Below, piece by piece: positions 8,324-16,851 of a stretch of DNA of 64,000 nt. Numbering within the stretch: the stretch's first letter is position 1; every line of letters begins with the position of its first letter. Both the position numbers and the translations under genes were made by a program. The notes under the pieces are model-generated. The model was given only the letters and a program-made list of their open reading frames with translations, did no database searches and had not been told where the DNA came from. The stretch comes from Salsipaludibacter sp963735045 (GTDB lineage Bacteria; Actinomycetota; Nitriliruptoria; Nitriliruptorales; Nitriliruptoraceae), in contig CAVTIZ010000003.1 in assembly GCA_963735045.1 (NCBI GenBank), positions 1,054,001 to 1,118,000 on the forward strand, written 5' to 3'.

Positions 8324-10120
8324 ATGGTGGCGGACCCCACCCCACCGGAGGCCACGCTGCGGTCGCGGCTGGTCGCCGGGCTGTGCGCGGGGGTCGTACT
8401 GGCGGTGGCCCTGGGCTACGTGGTCGGGACCGGTCGTGCCGACGCGATCCTGGACCGCAACGCCCAGGCCGAGGTCGCCGAGCGGGTCGTGCAGGCCGCC
8501 GACGAGCTCCAGCCGTACCTGGAGGTCCCGGACGCGCAGGCCAGCGACGGGATCGCCCCAGAACTGATCCCCCCAGAACTGATCCCCCCAGAACTGATCC
8601 GCCCGGAACTGCTCGCCGAGGTGGCCGCGGGCCTGGGGGTGACCGGTGGCCTCGTGGTGCGTTCCGACGACACCGTCGTGTCGTCCGGCCCGGGAACCGA
8701 CCCGGCCAGACTGGCCGACCTGGCCACCCGCCTGGACGACTCCGATCCCGCCGTCGAGCCCGATGAGCATGGCGGTGACGCCTGGATCGGCGCCACCCGG
8801 ATCGTGCTCGGTCCCGGTCGCTCGGTCGTCGTCGGGGTCTTCGACGAACCACTGGGAACCGTGCCCGGTGAGCTGTCCCTGGTACGGATGCTGAGCATGT
8901 CGGTGGTCGCGATCCTGGCGGTCGCCCTGGTCCTGGTCGTGGTCCGGCTGTTGTTGCGCCCGTTCGAACGCCTGGTGGCGCGGGTCCGGACCGCCGAGGT
9001 CGACCGGCGCCACGCGGCGGCCAAGGGCGTCGAGCGGGTCGAGGAGGCCGGCGGTCGGTACTCGATCCGGTTCCGCGACGACCACACGGAGACGATCGCG
9101 ACCCCGTCGCTGGGTGACGAGTTCGCGGTCATCGAGTCCGCCATCGACGGGCTCCAGGGCGACCTCCAGCAGTCGCGGCGCACGATCGAGCGTCAGCAGA
9201 GCGCACTCGCCGAGGCGACTCGACGAGTCGTGGCGGGCCAGGACGAGACCCGTCGCCAGCTGGCCGGCGAACTGCACGACGGCATCCAACAGCAGTTGGT
9301 CATGTTGCGGTTGGAACTCAGCCTGGCACGCACCCGACTGGCCAAGGACCCGGCCGGCGAGGACCGGGTCTTCGCGGAGTTGTCGGACAAGGTCGACACG
9401 ATGCTCGCCCGACTGCGCGACACGGCGCGGGGGGTGTACCCCGCCATCCTGCGTGATCGTGGGCTCCACGAGGCCCTGACCAGCCTGGCGCGACAGTCGA
9501 ATGGACGGGTACGCGTCACGGCCGCGCCCCGTCCCTTCCCCCGACTGGACCTGGACGTCGAGGCCAACACCTACTTCCTGGTGGCCGAGTCGGTGTCCAA
9601 CGCGCTCAAGCATGCGGGGCCCGAGGCCCGTGTGGACATCGACCTGGTCTGCGACCCGGAACGCCTCCGGGTGCGCGTGCGCGACGACGGCCACGGCTTC
9701 GTCCCGGATGCCGCCGGGGGCGGTCGCGGACTGGCCAACCAGCGTGACCGGGCAGCAGCGCTGGGTGGGCAGGTCGAGATCGTGTCGGGCAGTACCGGGA
9801 CCACCGTGCTGGCGTTGCTGCCCCGCGGCGGCGGCCGGCCCCGGCCCGACCCGGCCGTGCGGCGCCGGCGCCCGCTGGCCGGCTTCACCGCCGGGGACGT
9901 CTCAGCGGCTTCCCTCGAGGTACAGCAGGACGGCGACGACCCGCCGGTTGAGGTGGATGTCGTCCTTGATGTCGAGTTTCCGGAAGATCGACGAGATGTG
10001 CTTCTCGACGGACCGTTCCACGATGTCGAGTTCGGCCCCGACAGCGGCGTTGCCCTTGCCGGTGGCCATCAGGGCGATGACCTCGTGCTCCCTCGGGGTG
10101 AGCGAATCCAGTCCCCGTGA
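8324..10120 (+). CDS. NarL/DesK-type sensor histidine kinase
   Basis: A 598-residue kinase; the ATG at 8324 follows a GGAAGGGG ribosome site. Helix 1 is about residues 15-36. An extracytoplasmic sensor region (about 40-185) includes a tandem (I-x-PEL)4 repeat. Helix 2 is near residues 188-212 (VVAILAVALVLVVV). A coiled linker leads to the HisKA_3 box (ELHDGIQQ) with phospho-acceptor His318. The ATPase domain shows the N box (AESVSNALKHA) and the G boxes (DDGHGF, GGGRGLANQRDRAAALGG). Typical family members end near LLPRGG, but this frame continues about 90 residues through the antisense strand of the response-regulator gene. The tail may be a read-through extension or a frameshift artefact. 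Confidence 0.9.
   Translation: MVADPTPPEATLRSRLVAGLCAGVVLAVALGYVVGTGRADAILDRNAQAEVAERVVQAADELQPYLEVPDAQASDGIAPELIPPELIPPELIRPELLAEVAAGLGVTGGLVVRSDDTVVSSGPGTDPARLADLATRLDDSDPAVEPDEHGGDAWIGATRIVLGPGRSVVVGVFDEPLGTVPGELSLVRMLSMSVVAILAVALVLVVVRLLLRPFERLVARVRTAEVDRRHAAAKGVERVEEAGGRYSIRFRDDHTETIATPSLGDEFAVIESAIDGLQGDLQQSRRTIERQQSALAEATRRVVAGQDETRRQLAGELHDGIQQQLVMLRLELSLARTRLAKDPAGEDRVFAELSDKVDTMLARLRDTARGVYPAILRDRGLHEALTSLARQSNGRVRVTAAPRPFPRLDLDVEANTYFLVAESVSNALKHAGPEARVDIDLVCDPERLRVRVRDDGHGFVPDAAGGGRGLANQRDRAAALGGQVEIVSGSTGTTVLALLPRGGGRPRPDPAVRRRRPLAGFTAGDVSAASLEVQQDGDDPPVEVDVVLDVEFPEDRRDVLLDGPFHDVEFGPDSGVALAGGHQGDDLVLPRGERIQSP
8551..8610 (+). repeat. 15-bp tandem repeat in kinase sensor domain
   Basis: Four in-frame 15-bp units. 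The two central units are identical, the first differs by one base and the last by two. They encode IAPEL, IPPEL, IPPEL and IRPEL. Confidence 0.9.
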
Positions 10121-10564
10121 CCCCTCGCCGGTCGCCACCAGGAGCGTGTCGACGATCCGCGGGTCCAGCATCGACCCCCCGTCGTGGACGGTGCGCACGG
10201 CCGACGCCAGCCGGTCGACGTCCCCCAGCCGCTCCTTGAGCAGGTAGGCCATCCCCTCCGACCCGTCGCCCAGCAACTCCAGGGCGTAGGCCGGGTCGTC
10301 GTGCTGGCTGAGCACCACGATGCCGACCTCGGGCGCCTCGGCACGGAGCCGCTTGGCGACCTCGATGCCCTCGGTGGTGTGGGTCGGGGGCATGCGGATG
10401 TCGAGGATGACGACGTCGGGGCGCTCGTCGGCGACCAGGGCCAGCAACTCGTCACCATCGGCGGCGGCTCGCAGGACCTCGATGTCGTCGACGGTGCCCA
10501 GCGCCGCCCGGACGCCCTCACGCACGAGGTAGTCGTCGTCGCAGACGTAGACGCTGAGGCTCAT
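9902..10564 (-). CDS. NarL/LuxR-family response regulator
   Basis: A 220-residue regulator; the ATG at 10564 (GGAG five bases upstream) is preferred over one 16 codons upstream. The receiver domain has acidic residues 9-11 (CDDDY), phospho-acceptor Asp55 in VVILDIRMPP, a Ser switch residue (VVLSQHDDP) and Lys in YLLKERLGD. The C-terminal LuxR helix-turn-helix (LTPREHEVIALMATG through EKHISSIFRKL) binds DNA. It is convergent with the NarL-type kinase at 8324 and is almost certainly its partner. The 3' ends overlap by 219 bp, which is unusually long. Confidence 0.95.
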   Translation of the reverse strand: MSLSVYVCDDDYLVREGVRAALGTVDDIEVLRAAADGDELLALVADERPDVVILDIRMPPTHTTEGIEVAKRLRAEAPEVGIVVLSQHDDPAYALELLGDGSEGMAYLLKERLGDVDRLASAVRTVHDGGSMLDPRIVDTLLVATGEGSRGLDSLTPREHEVIALMATGKGNAAVGAELDIVERSVEKHISSIFRKLDIKDDIHLNRRVVAVLLYLEGSR

Positions 10565-10728
10565 GGCACTCCACGCACCGGAGGGGGCGAATCGGGGACC
10601 CGGGTGGCGCACGATAGTGGTGGGCGGCAGTCGCAGGGCGCCGTCCGCCGGGGGTCGGCCGGGGGCCGGGGGAGGCCCGACACTACGATGGGCGGCCGTC
10701 CGTCGCCTCCCCGAACCAGGATCCCGTC

Positions 10729-12648
10729 GTGTCCGTGCTCAGCCTCGCCGGCGTCGAGAAGGCGTGGGACGGCGACCCGCTGTTCACCGACGTCGACCTG
10801 CGCCTGCTCGCCGGGCAGCGGGTCGCGCTGGTCGGGGGAAACGGCACCGGCAAGACCACGCTGCTCGAGATCGTGGTCGGGCTGACCACGCCGGACGACG
10901 GCGAGGTCGGCCGGGCCCGGGGCAGCCGCATCGGGTACCTGCCCCAGGACCTGGTCGAGGTCCCCACCGGGACGGTGCTGGAGGAGACCCTCGCCGGGGC
11001 CGAGCACCTCCAGGCGATGGAGGCGCGACTGGACGCGCTGGCCGGCGACCTCACCGACCCGGACGTGCTGGCCGAGTACGGCGACCTGCAGACCCGCTTC
11101 GAGGCGCTGGGTGGCTACCAGTTGGAGGCCCGGGCGCACCGGGTGCTGGCGGGCCTGGGATTCGACCCGGAGGACGCCCACCGACCCCTGGTCGAGATGT
11201 CGGGTGGCTGGCGGGTCCGGGCGGCGTTGGCCCGGCTCCTGCTCGGGCGGCCGGACATGCTGGTGCTCGACGAGCCGACCAACCACCTCGACGTCGAGTC
11301 GATCGCGTGGCTGGAGACGGCCCTGGTCGGGTGGGAGGGCGCGATCCTGTTCGTGTCCCACGACCGCGACTTCATCGATGCGGTGGCCGACCACGTCGTG
11401 GAGATCGCCGCGGGGCGGACCTTCACCTACCGCGGCAACTACACGTCGTTCCTGGCCCAGCGTGAGGAGTGGCTGGCCGCCCAACGGGGCGCCCGCGCCA
11501 ACCAGGACCGCGAGATCGCCCAGGCCGAGGAGTTCATCAGCCGGTTCCGGGCCAAGGCGACCAAGGCCAAGCAGGTGCAGTCCCGGATCAAGGCGTTGGA
11601 GAAGGTCGAGCGCATCGACGTGCCCGACCTGTCGCCCCGCCGCGTGCGCTTCGGGTTCCCCGACCCACCTCGCGCGGGTCGCGTGGTCGTCGACGTCAGC
11701 GGCGCGGCGGTCGGCCACGATGCCGACGTCGACGTGCTCCACGACGTCGACCTGGTGGTCGAACGTGGCGAGAAGGTCGGCGTCGTGGGGCCCAACGGCG
11801 CGGGCAAGTCGACGTTGGCGGCGCTGGTGCTGGGGCGGCTTCCTGCCCGGGTCGGCCGGGCCGAACTCGGCCACAACGTCCAGGTCGCCACGTTCGACCA
11901 GCACCAGGTGGAGGTGCTCGACCTGGAGGCGACCGTGCTCGAGGAGTTCGACAAGGACCTGTCCGACGCCCACCGGGGCACCAACCTGCGCACCTTCCTC
12001 GGGGCGTTCGGGTTCACCGGCGAGGCCGCCGAGCGCCAGGTCGCGGCCCTGTCCGGCGGGGAGCGCACCCGGCTGGCGTTGGCCAAGGTGATGGCCGACC
12101 CGGTCAACCTGCTGGTCATGGACGAGCCCACCAACCACCTCGACATCCCGGCGCGGGACGTGCTGGAGCAGGCCCTGGCGGCCTATCCCGGGACGCTGCT
12201 GCTGGTCACCCACGACCGCCACGTGCTCCGCAACGTCGTGGACCGCGTCCTGGACGTGCGCGACGGGCGGGTCACCGACCACCCGGGGACCTACACGGAG
12301 TACCTCGCGGCCCGAGCCCCGGCCCCGGCCCCGACCGAGTCGGTCGCGACACCGACCACGCGGTCGGGGGACCAGCCGGCGGGCGCGGTCCGCCAGCGAC
12401 GATCCAAGGCCCGGGCACGGTTGGAACGCGTCGCGCACCGTGCCGAACAGGCCGTGACCGACGCCGAGGACAGGGTGTCCACCCTGATGGGGCGCATGAC
12501 GGCCGACGGCTTCTGGGACGACGCCGACGCCGCCGCCGCGGTGGTCGCCGAACTCGAGCTGGCCAAGGACGCCGCCGCGGACGCCATGGCGACGTGGGAG
12601 CGGGCGGTCCAGGCACTGGAGCGCGTCGACGAGCCGGCCCGACCATGA
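10729..12648 (+). CDS. ABC-F family ATPase
   Basis: A 639-residue protein with GTG start and two nucleotide-binding domains but no membrane segments, the ABC-F layout. Domain 1 has Walker A GGNGTGKTT, signature MSGGW and Walker B VLDEPTNHLD. Domain 2 has GPNGAGKST, LSGGERTR and VMDEPTNHLD. Between them is a basic, helical linker (EFISRFRAKATKAKQVQSRI). A C-terminal coiled coil (about residues 550-630) follows. ABC-F proteins act at the ribosome in translation or antibiotic protection. The closest bacterial types are the Uup/EttA-like groups; the subgroup is not certain. The stop overlaps the adenosine deaminase start (ATGA). Confidence 0.95.
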   Translation: MSVLSLAGVEKAWDGDPLFTDVDLRLLAGQRVALVGGNGTGKTTLLEIVVGLTTPDDGEVGRARGSRIGYLPQDLVEVPTGTVLEETLAGAEHLQAMEARLDALAGDLTDPDVLAEYGDLQTRFEALGGYQLEARAHRVLAGLGFDPEDAHRPLVEMSGGWRVRAALARLLLGRPDMLVLDEPTNHLDVESIAWLETALVGWEGAILFVSHDRDFIDAVADHVVEIAAGRTFTYRGNYTSFLAQREEWLAAQRGARANQDREIAQAEEFISRFRAKATKAKQVQSRIKALEKVERIDVPDLSPRRVRFGFPDPPRAGRVVVDVSGAAVGHDADVDVLHDVDLVVERGEKVGVVGPNGAGKSTLAALVLGRLPARVGRAELGHNVQVATFDQHQVEVLDLEATVLEEFDKDLSDAHRGTNLRTFLGAFGFTGEAAERQVAALSGGERTRLALAKVMADPVNLLVMDEPTNHLDIPARDVLEQALAAYPGTLLLVTHDRHVLRNVVDRVLDVRDGRVTDHPGTYTEYLAARAPAPAPTESVATPTTRSGDQPAGAVRQRRSKARARLERVAHRAEQAVTDAEDRVSTLMGRMTADGFWDDADAAAAVVAELELAKDAAADAMATWERAVQALERVDEPARP

Positions 12649-13733
12649 CCGACGCGAGCAGGACCGATGCGACGGGGTGGGAATCCGTGCCCGAGTGGTC
12701 ACCGGTGCTGGCCACGGCCATGCCCAAGGTCGTGCTGCACGACCACCTCGACGGGGGCCTGCGACCGGAGACCCTGGTGGAGCTGGCGGACGAGGTCGGC
12801 CACGACCTGCCCACCACCGATCCCGTCCAGCTCGCCCGCCACCTCGCGGTCGGGGCCGCCCGACGCGACCTGGAGCTGTACCTGGAGGGCTTCACCCACA
12901 CCGTCGCCGCGCTGCAGACCACCGACGCCCTTCAACGCGTGGCACGCGAGGCCGTGGAGGACCTGGCGGCCGACGGGGTCGTCTACGCCGAACTGCGGTT
13001 CGCCCCGGAGCTCAACACGGCACGCGGACTCCACGTGGACGAGGTCGTGACCGCCGCGCTGGCCGGCCTGCGCGACGGCCCCATCCCCGCCGGGCTGGTC
13101 GTGGACGGCATGCGCACCTCCCCGCCCGAGGTCGTGCGCGAGTCCGCCGAGGTGGCCATCGCCCACCACGGGCAGGGCGTGGTCGGCTTCGACCTGGCGG
13201 GCGCGGAGGCCTACTGCCCGGCGGGCGTGCACGCCGCGGCGCTGGAACGCCTGGCCGAGGCCGGGGTGCCCCTGACGCTGCACGCCGGTGAGGCCCACGG
13301 TGCCACGATGGTGTCCGAGGCGGTCGAACGCTTCGGGGCCCGGCGGATCGGCCACGGCGTCGCCCTGGTCGACGACCTCGCCGACGACGGCCGCCTCGGG
13401 CCCCTGGCGCGTCGGGTCCGTGACCTGGGCATCACCCTGGAGTGCTGTCCCACCTCCAACGTCCACACCGGCGCCGTGACGTCACTGGCCGCGCATCCGA
13501 TGCCGCGCTTCGAGGACGCCGGGATGGTGACCACGATCAACACCGACAACCGGCTGATGTCGGACGCGTCGATGTCCTCGGAGCTGTTGGCCGTGGCCAC
13601 GGCGTTCGACCGTCCGCCCGAGTGGGGCCTGGCCATGGCCCGCAACGGCATCGCGGCCGCCTTCTGCGACGACGACACGCGGACGGCCGTGTCGACCTCC
13701 ATCGCCGACACGGCCGCACGGATCGGCCTGTGA
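12645..13733 (+). CDS. add: Adenosine deaminase
   Basis: A 362-residue enzyme that hydrolyses adenosine or deoxyadenosine to inosine and ammonia in the cytoplasm. The zinc-binding HxH is His32/His34 (LHDHLDGG). Further motifs are the HAGE with the catalytic Glu (TLHAGEAHG), GHGVAL with a metal His, ECCPTSN, and NTDN with the catalytic Asp. Length is normal for the family. The ATG overlaps the stop of the ABC-F gene, so it is co-translated with it. It converges on citrate synthase with only 10 bp between them. Confidence 0.95.
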   Translation: MTDASRTDATGWESVPEWSPVLATAMPKVVLHDHLDGGLRPETLVELADEVGHDLPTTDPVQLARHLAVGAARRDLELYLEGFTHTVAALQTTDALQRVAREAVEDLAADGVVYAELRFAPELNTARGLHVDEVVTAALAGLRDGPIPAGLVVDGMRTSPPEVVRESAEVAIAHHGQGVVGFDLAGAEAYCPAGVHAAALERLAEAGVPLTLHAGEAHGATMVSEAVERFGARRIGHGVALVDDLADDGRLGPLARRVRDLGITLECCPTSNVHTGAVTSLAAHPMPRFEDAGMVTTINTDNRLMSDASMSSELLAVATAFDRPPEWGLAMARNGIAAAFCDDDTRTAVSTSIADTAARIGL

Positions 13734-13743
13734 GCCGTGGCGG

Positions 13744-15027
13744 TCAGCGGTCGCCGATGGTGACGTAGTCGCGGTCGCGGGCGCCGACGTAGATCTGGCG
13801 GGGGCGGGCGATGGCCTGGGCCGGGTCGAGCAGGTTCTCCTGCCACTGGGCCAGCCAGCCGGGGATGCGCCCGATGGCGAACAGCACCGGGAACATGCTG
13901 GTCGGGAAGCCCATCGCCTGGTAGATGATGCCCGAGTAGAAGTCGACGTTCGGGTACAGCTTGCGCTCGACGAAGTAGTCGTCCTCCAGCGCGATCTTCT
14001 CGAGCTCGACGGCGATGTCGATGAGCGGGTTCTTGCCGGTCACCTCGAACACGTCGTGGGCGAGGTCCTTGATGACGGCCGCACGCGGGTCGAAGTTCTT
14101 GTAGACGCGGTGGCCGAAGCCCATCAGCCGGAACTCGCCGTTCTTGGCACGGTGCACGTACTCGGGGACCTGGTCGACGGACCCGATCTCCTCGAGCATG
14201 CGCAGCACGGCCTCGTTGGCACCACCGTGCTTGGGACCGTAGAGCGCGCCGATCGCCCCGGCGGCGGCCGAGTACGGGTCGGCGTCGGACGAGCCGATGG
14301 TGCGCATCGTGGTCGTCGAGCAGTTCTGCTCGTGGTCGGCGTGGAGGATGAACAGGCGGTCCATCGCCTTCTCCAGCACCGGGTCCGGGTCGTAGCGCAG
14401 CTCGGTGGTCTTCCACATCATGTTGAGGAAGTTGCCGGCGAACGACAGCTCGTTGTCCGGGTAGGCCGGCCGCCACCCGATGGAGTGGCGGTAGGCGAAG
14501 GCGGCCAGCGTCGGCAGCTTGGCGATCAGCCGGGTCATCTGCAGGTGGCGCGTCTCGGGGTCGCTGGAGTCCTTGGCCTCGGGGTAGAACGTCGACAGCG
14601 CCCCGACCGTCGACAGGAGCATGCCCATGGGGTGGGCGTCGTGGTGGAAGCCGTCGATGAAGGTCTTGATGTTCTCGTGGATGAACGTGTGGTGCGTGAT
14701 GTCGTAGGACCACTGGTCGTACTCGTCCTGCGTCGGCAGCTCGCCGTTGATCAGCAGCCACGCGACCTCGAGGAAGCTGGCGTTCTCGGCCAACTGCTCG
14801 ATCGGGTAGCCGCGGTACTCCAGCACGCCGGCGGCACCGTCGATGAAGGTGATGTCGGAGCGGGTCGACGCGGTGTTCTTGAACCCCGGGTCGTAGGACA
14901 GCATCCCGAAGTCGTCGTCGTCCACCTTGATCTGGCGCAGGTCCATGGCCGAGATCGTGTCGTCAGTGACCTCGACCTCGTAGGTCCGACCGGTGCGATT
15001 GTCCGTGATCGTCAGGGTGTCGGCCAT
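13744..15027 (-). CDS. gltA: Citrate synthase (type II)
   Basis: A 427-residue enzyme that condenses oxaloacetate with acetyl-CoA in the TCA cycle. The start at 15027 (GGAG site) gives MADTLTITD, matching the N-terminal beta domain of the hexameric type; an ATG 13 codons upstream has no such site. Catalytic regions are HADHEQNCSTTTMR, GFGHRVYKNFDPRA (His) and the Asp-containing segment downstream. Length equals that of the Escherichia coli type, which is NADH-sensitive, though sensitivity cannot be read here. It stands alone with its own upstream gap of about 120 bp. Confidence 0.95.
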   Translation of the reverse strand: MADTLTITDNRTGRTYEVEVTDDTISAMDLRQIKVDDDDFGMLSYDPGFKNTASTRSDITFIDGAAGVLEYRGYPIEQLAENASFLEVAWLLINGELPTQDEYDQWSYDITHHTFIHENIKTFIDGFHHDAHPMGMLLSTVGALSTFYPEAKDSSDPETRHLQMTRLIAKLPTLAAFAYRHSIGWRPAYPDNELSFAGNFLNMMWKTTELRYDPDPVLEKAMDRLFILHADHEQNCSTTTMRTIGSSDADPYSAAAGAIGALYGPKHGGANEAVLRMLEEIGSVDQVPEYVHRAKNGEFRLMGFGHRVYKNFDPRAAVIKDLAHDVFEVTGKNPLIDIAVELEKIALEDDYFVERKLYPNVDFYSGIIYQAMGFPTSMFPVLFAIGRIPGWLAQWQENLLDPAQAIARPRQIYVGARDRDYVTIGDR

Positions 15028-15146
15028 GCGGCGCTCCAAGCGTGGGGAAGGGACGGGGGGAGGCACGTCGACGGCGACGCGTCCCCGACCACGCTACCGC
15101 CAGCCCCGCAGGGTCGTCATGGTCGGTGGAAGGACCGCTGCCGGCG

Positions 15147-15590
15147 TCAGGCCTGGCTCGAGCAGTCCCGGACACGGGCCAACAGGGCGGCCAGCGAGTC
15201 CGCCTCCTCCTCGGTCATCACGGAGGCGACGAGGTCGACGAGGTCGGCCTTGTGGGCTGGTACGGCAGCCTCCAGCGCCGCCAGGCCCTCCGGGGTCATC
15301 ACGGCGTTGACGCCACGCGCATCGTGCTCACTGGGGGCTCGTCGGACCAGACCCTGGTCCTCCATGCGGTCGATCAGCCGGGTCAGCCCGGACTTGGACA
15401 GCAGCACGCGGTCGGCGAGCTGCTGCATGCGGAGTCGGTGGCCCGGGGCCTCCGACAGGTGCACCAGCACGTCGTAGTAGGTCAGGGACAGGTCGCGGTC
15501 GCGGAAGCGCTCGTTGAGGGCTTCCAGGAGTCGCGCATGCGCTTCCAACAGGGTGCGGAAGGCCACCAGGTGCGACTCGGAGAGGGTCAT
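15147..15590 (-). CDS. MarR-family transcriptional regulator
   Basis: A 147-residue winged-helix protein. The recognition region is LADRVLLSKSGLTRLIDRME followed by the wing (RRAPSEHDARGVNAVMTPEG); flanking helices give the dimer interface. MarR proteins bind palindromic operators near their own or adjacent genes and release them on binding phenolic or similar ligands. The neighbours (gltA downstream, glycosylase upstream) do not reveal the target. I found no clear palindrome upstream. Confidence 0.92.
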   Translation of the reverse strand: MTLSESHLVAFRTLLEAHARLLEALNERFRDRDLSLTYYDVLVHLSEAPGHRLRMQQLADRVLLSKSGLTRLIDRMEDQGLVRRAPSEHDARGVNAVMTPEGLAALEAAVPAHKADLVDLVASVMTEEEADSLAALLARVRDCSSQA

Positions 15591-15663
15591 GTCAGGGACT
15601 CCAGGGCTCGGGGGCGTCGCTGGCGCCCCCGGCCGGCCCGGGCCTGCCGGCCCGGCGGAGTGG

Positions 15664-16446
15664 TCATGGTCCCGTGCGCAACGGCTGACAGGACGGGCAC
15701 CATGCGGCGTGCCGGGCCTGGTGCCCGATGCTGGTTCCCACCACGGTGGTGCCGCAACGCCGGCACGGACGTCCGTCCCGGCCGGAGACCCACAGGGCCC
15801 CCGGAGGGGCTCCGGGCACGGTCGTTCGGTGTCGACGATCGATGTTGTCGACGAGCTGGCGTCGACCACGACGATAGACGTCCCGGAGCTCGTCGGCAGC
15901 CAGACGGTCGGTCCGCGTGCGTGGATCCAGCCGGGCGAGGTGGGCCGCCTCCATGGCGAGCACGTTGCCGAGGCCGGCCGCGACCGTCTGGTCCAGCAGC
16001 GTCTCGTGCAGGGGACGCGCCGGTCTCGCCCGGACGCGCTCCACGATCGCGTCCAGGTCGACGTCGTCGGCGAGGTCGGGTCCCAGCCGGGCCAGGCGGG
16101 GGTGGCGGGACAGCCGGTCCGGCGCGAGCAACTCGGCGACCGGTGCGCGGTTGCAACGGGCCTGCACGGTGTCGGTGGTGAACGCCACGCGCAGGTCACG
16201 CCCACCGGGTCGACGTCGGGGCACCGGGGTCACGAGGTCCCACCGGCCGGGCATTCCGAGGTGGACGTGCACGACGGCCACGCCGACGTCCACCAGCAGG
16301 TGCTTGCCGTGCACGTCGATGCGCCGGACCTCGACGGGGGTCGGGGCGGGCCGTGGCAGTCGTGGCATCACGAGGTCGGCTCGTCGGCCGACCAGCACCG
16401 GCCGCAGCCGGCGGGCGTGGCGATGCACGGTGTCACCCTCGGGCAT
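15664..16446 (-). CDS. nei: Fpg/Nei-family DNA glycosylase, Nei2-like
   Basis: A 260-residue base-excision enzyme. The start is chosen because Met is removed to expose Pro2 and Glu3 (MPEGDTVHRHA), the nucleophile and proton donor. The VHR variant after the PEGDT motif and overall length resemble actinobacterial endonuclease VIII (Nei2). The H2TH region lies near LLDQTVAAGLGNVLAMEA, and a C4 zinc finger closes the protein (PCRRC, then CPSC). It removes oxidised pyrimidines and cuts at AP sites. It is transcribed in the same direction as the histone-fold gene and lhr upstream. Confidence 0.93.
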   Translation of the reverse strand: MPEGDTVHRHARRLRPVLVGRRADLVMPRLPRPAPTPVEVRRIDVHGKHLLVDVGVAVVHVHLGMPGRWDLVTPVPRRRPGGRDLRVAFTTDTVQARCNRAPVAELLAPDRLSRHPRLARLGPDLADDVDLDAIVERVRARPARPLHETLLDQTVAAGLGNVLAMEAAHLARLDPRTRTDRLAADELRDVYRRGRRQLVDNIDRRHRTTVPGAPPGALWVSGRDGRPCRRCGTTVVGTSIGHQARHAAWCPSCQPLRTGP

Positions 16447-16491
16447 GGTCGTCCTCGGTTGGCGGTGGCACGGCGATCGGGCCGGACACGC

Positions 16492-16525
16492 GAACACCCC
16501 GACACCGGCTGGCATCGGGGTGCTC
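16492..16525 (-). terminator. Terminator hairpin after the histone-fold gene
   Basis: An 11-bp stem with one G-T pair (GAGCACCCCGA with TCGGGGTGTTC) and a 12-base loop, starting 22 bases after the stop of the histone-fold gene. There is no T-run. It suggests the small gene ends its own transcript before the glycosylase gene. Confidence 0.6.
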
Positions 16526-16547
16526 GTCGTGCGTCAGGTGGTTCGGC

Positions 16548-16724
16548 TCAGAGGTCGTAGGGACGCAGGGTGCTGCGGCCGTTCTCCTTGGCGCGCTCGG
16601 CGCCAGCCTTCAGCATCGCGTGCACCTTGTCGTTCAAGGCGTCCGGGACGTCCGAGGAGAGCCGGAGGTCGAGGCCCTTGACGGCCTCCTTGACCTTGCT
16701 GGTAACGATCACGTTGTCTGCCAC
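16548..16724 (-). CDS. Histone-fold protein (bacterial histone-like, DUF1931 type)
   Basis: A 58-residue protein with GTG start 8 bases after AAAGGA; longer in-frame starts lack this site. The sequence has a short N-terminal helix (TSKVKEAVKG), a long amphipathic helix (about residues 25-47, DVPDALNDKVHAMLKAGAER) and the closing motif NGRSTLRPYDL. Arg50, Thr52 and Asp57 have the same spacing as Arg52, Thr54 and Asp59 of archaeal histone HMfB, the Arg-Asp clamp. It ends directly at Leu58, so helix alpha-3 is missing or minimal. Similar short histone-fold proteins are known in Bdellovibrio and Leptospira as DNA-binding dimers. DNA binding here is inferred. It has its own terminator and a strong ribosome site, consistent with abundant expression. 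Confidence 0.8.
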   Translation of the reverse strand: MADNVIVTSKVKEAVKGLDLRLSSDVPDALNDKVHAMLKAGAERAKENGRSTLRPYDL

Positions 16725-16757
16725 CGCGAATCCTTTCAATGGGCGGTTCCGGGCCAG

Positions 16758-16788
16758 ACTATGGCGTTGACGGTCGCCACACCGACAA
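16758..16788 (-). promoter_or_regulatory. Candidate promoter of the histone-fold gene
   Basis: TTGTCG (16788-16783) and CATAGT (16763-16758) are separated by 19 bases and lie 33 bases before the GTG start. The spacing is longer than ideal, so this is only a candidate. Confidence 0.25.
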
Positions 16789-16822
16789 CGGGCCCCCGTC
16801 GATGGGGCCATTCGACCCCGTT
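16787..16822 (-). terminator. Bulged hairpin downstream of lhr
   Basis: Arms of six and five pairs (AACGGG/CCCGTT and GTCGA/TCGAC) with a five-base bulge and nine-base loop, about 30 bases after the lhr stop codon. It could end the lhr transcript before the histone-fold gene. Confidence 0.35.
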
Positions 16823-16851
16823 TGGGTGCTTGACACCGGCGTCGACTCCCG

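Noticed and set aside
10561..12702. 713-residue open frame on the minus strand
   Set aside because: It is the antisense of the ABC-F gene; the sequence is low-complexity and lacks any family motif, as is typical in high-G+C DNA.
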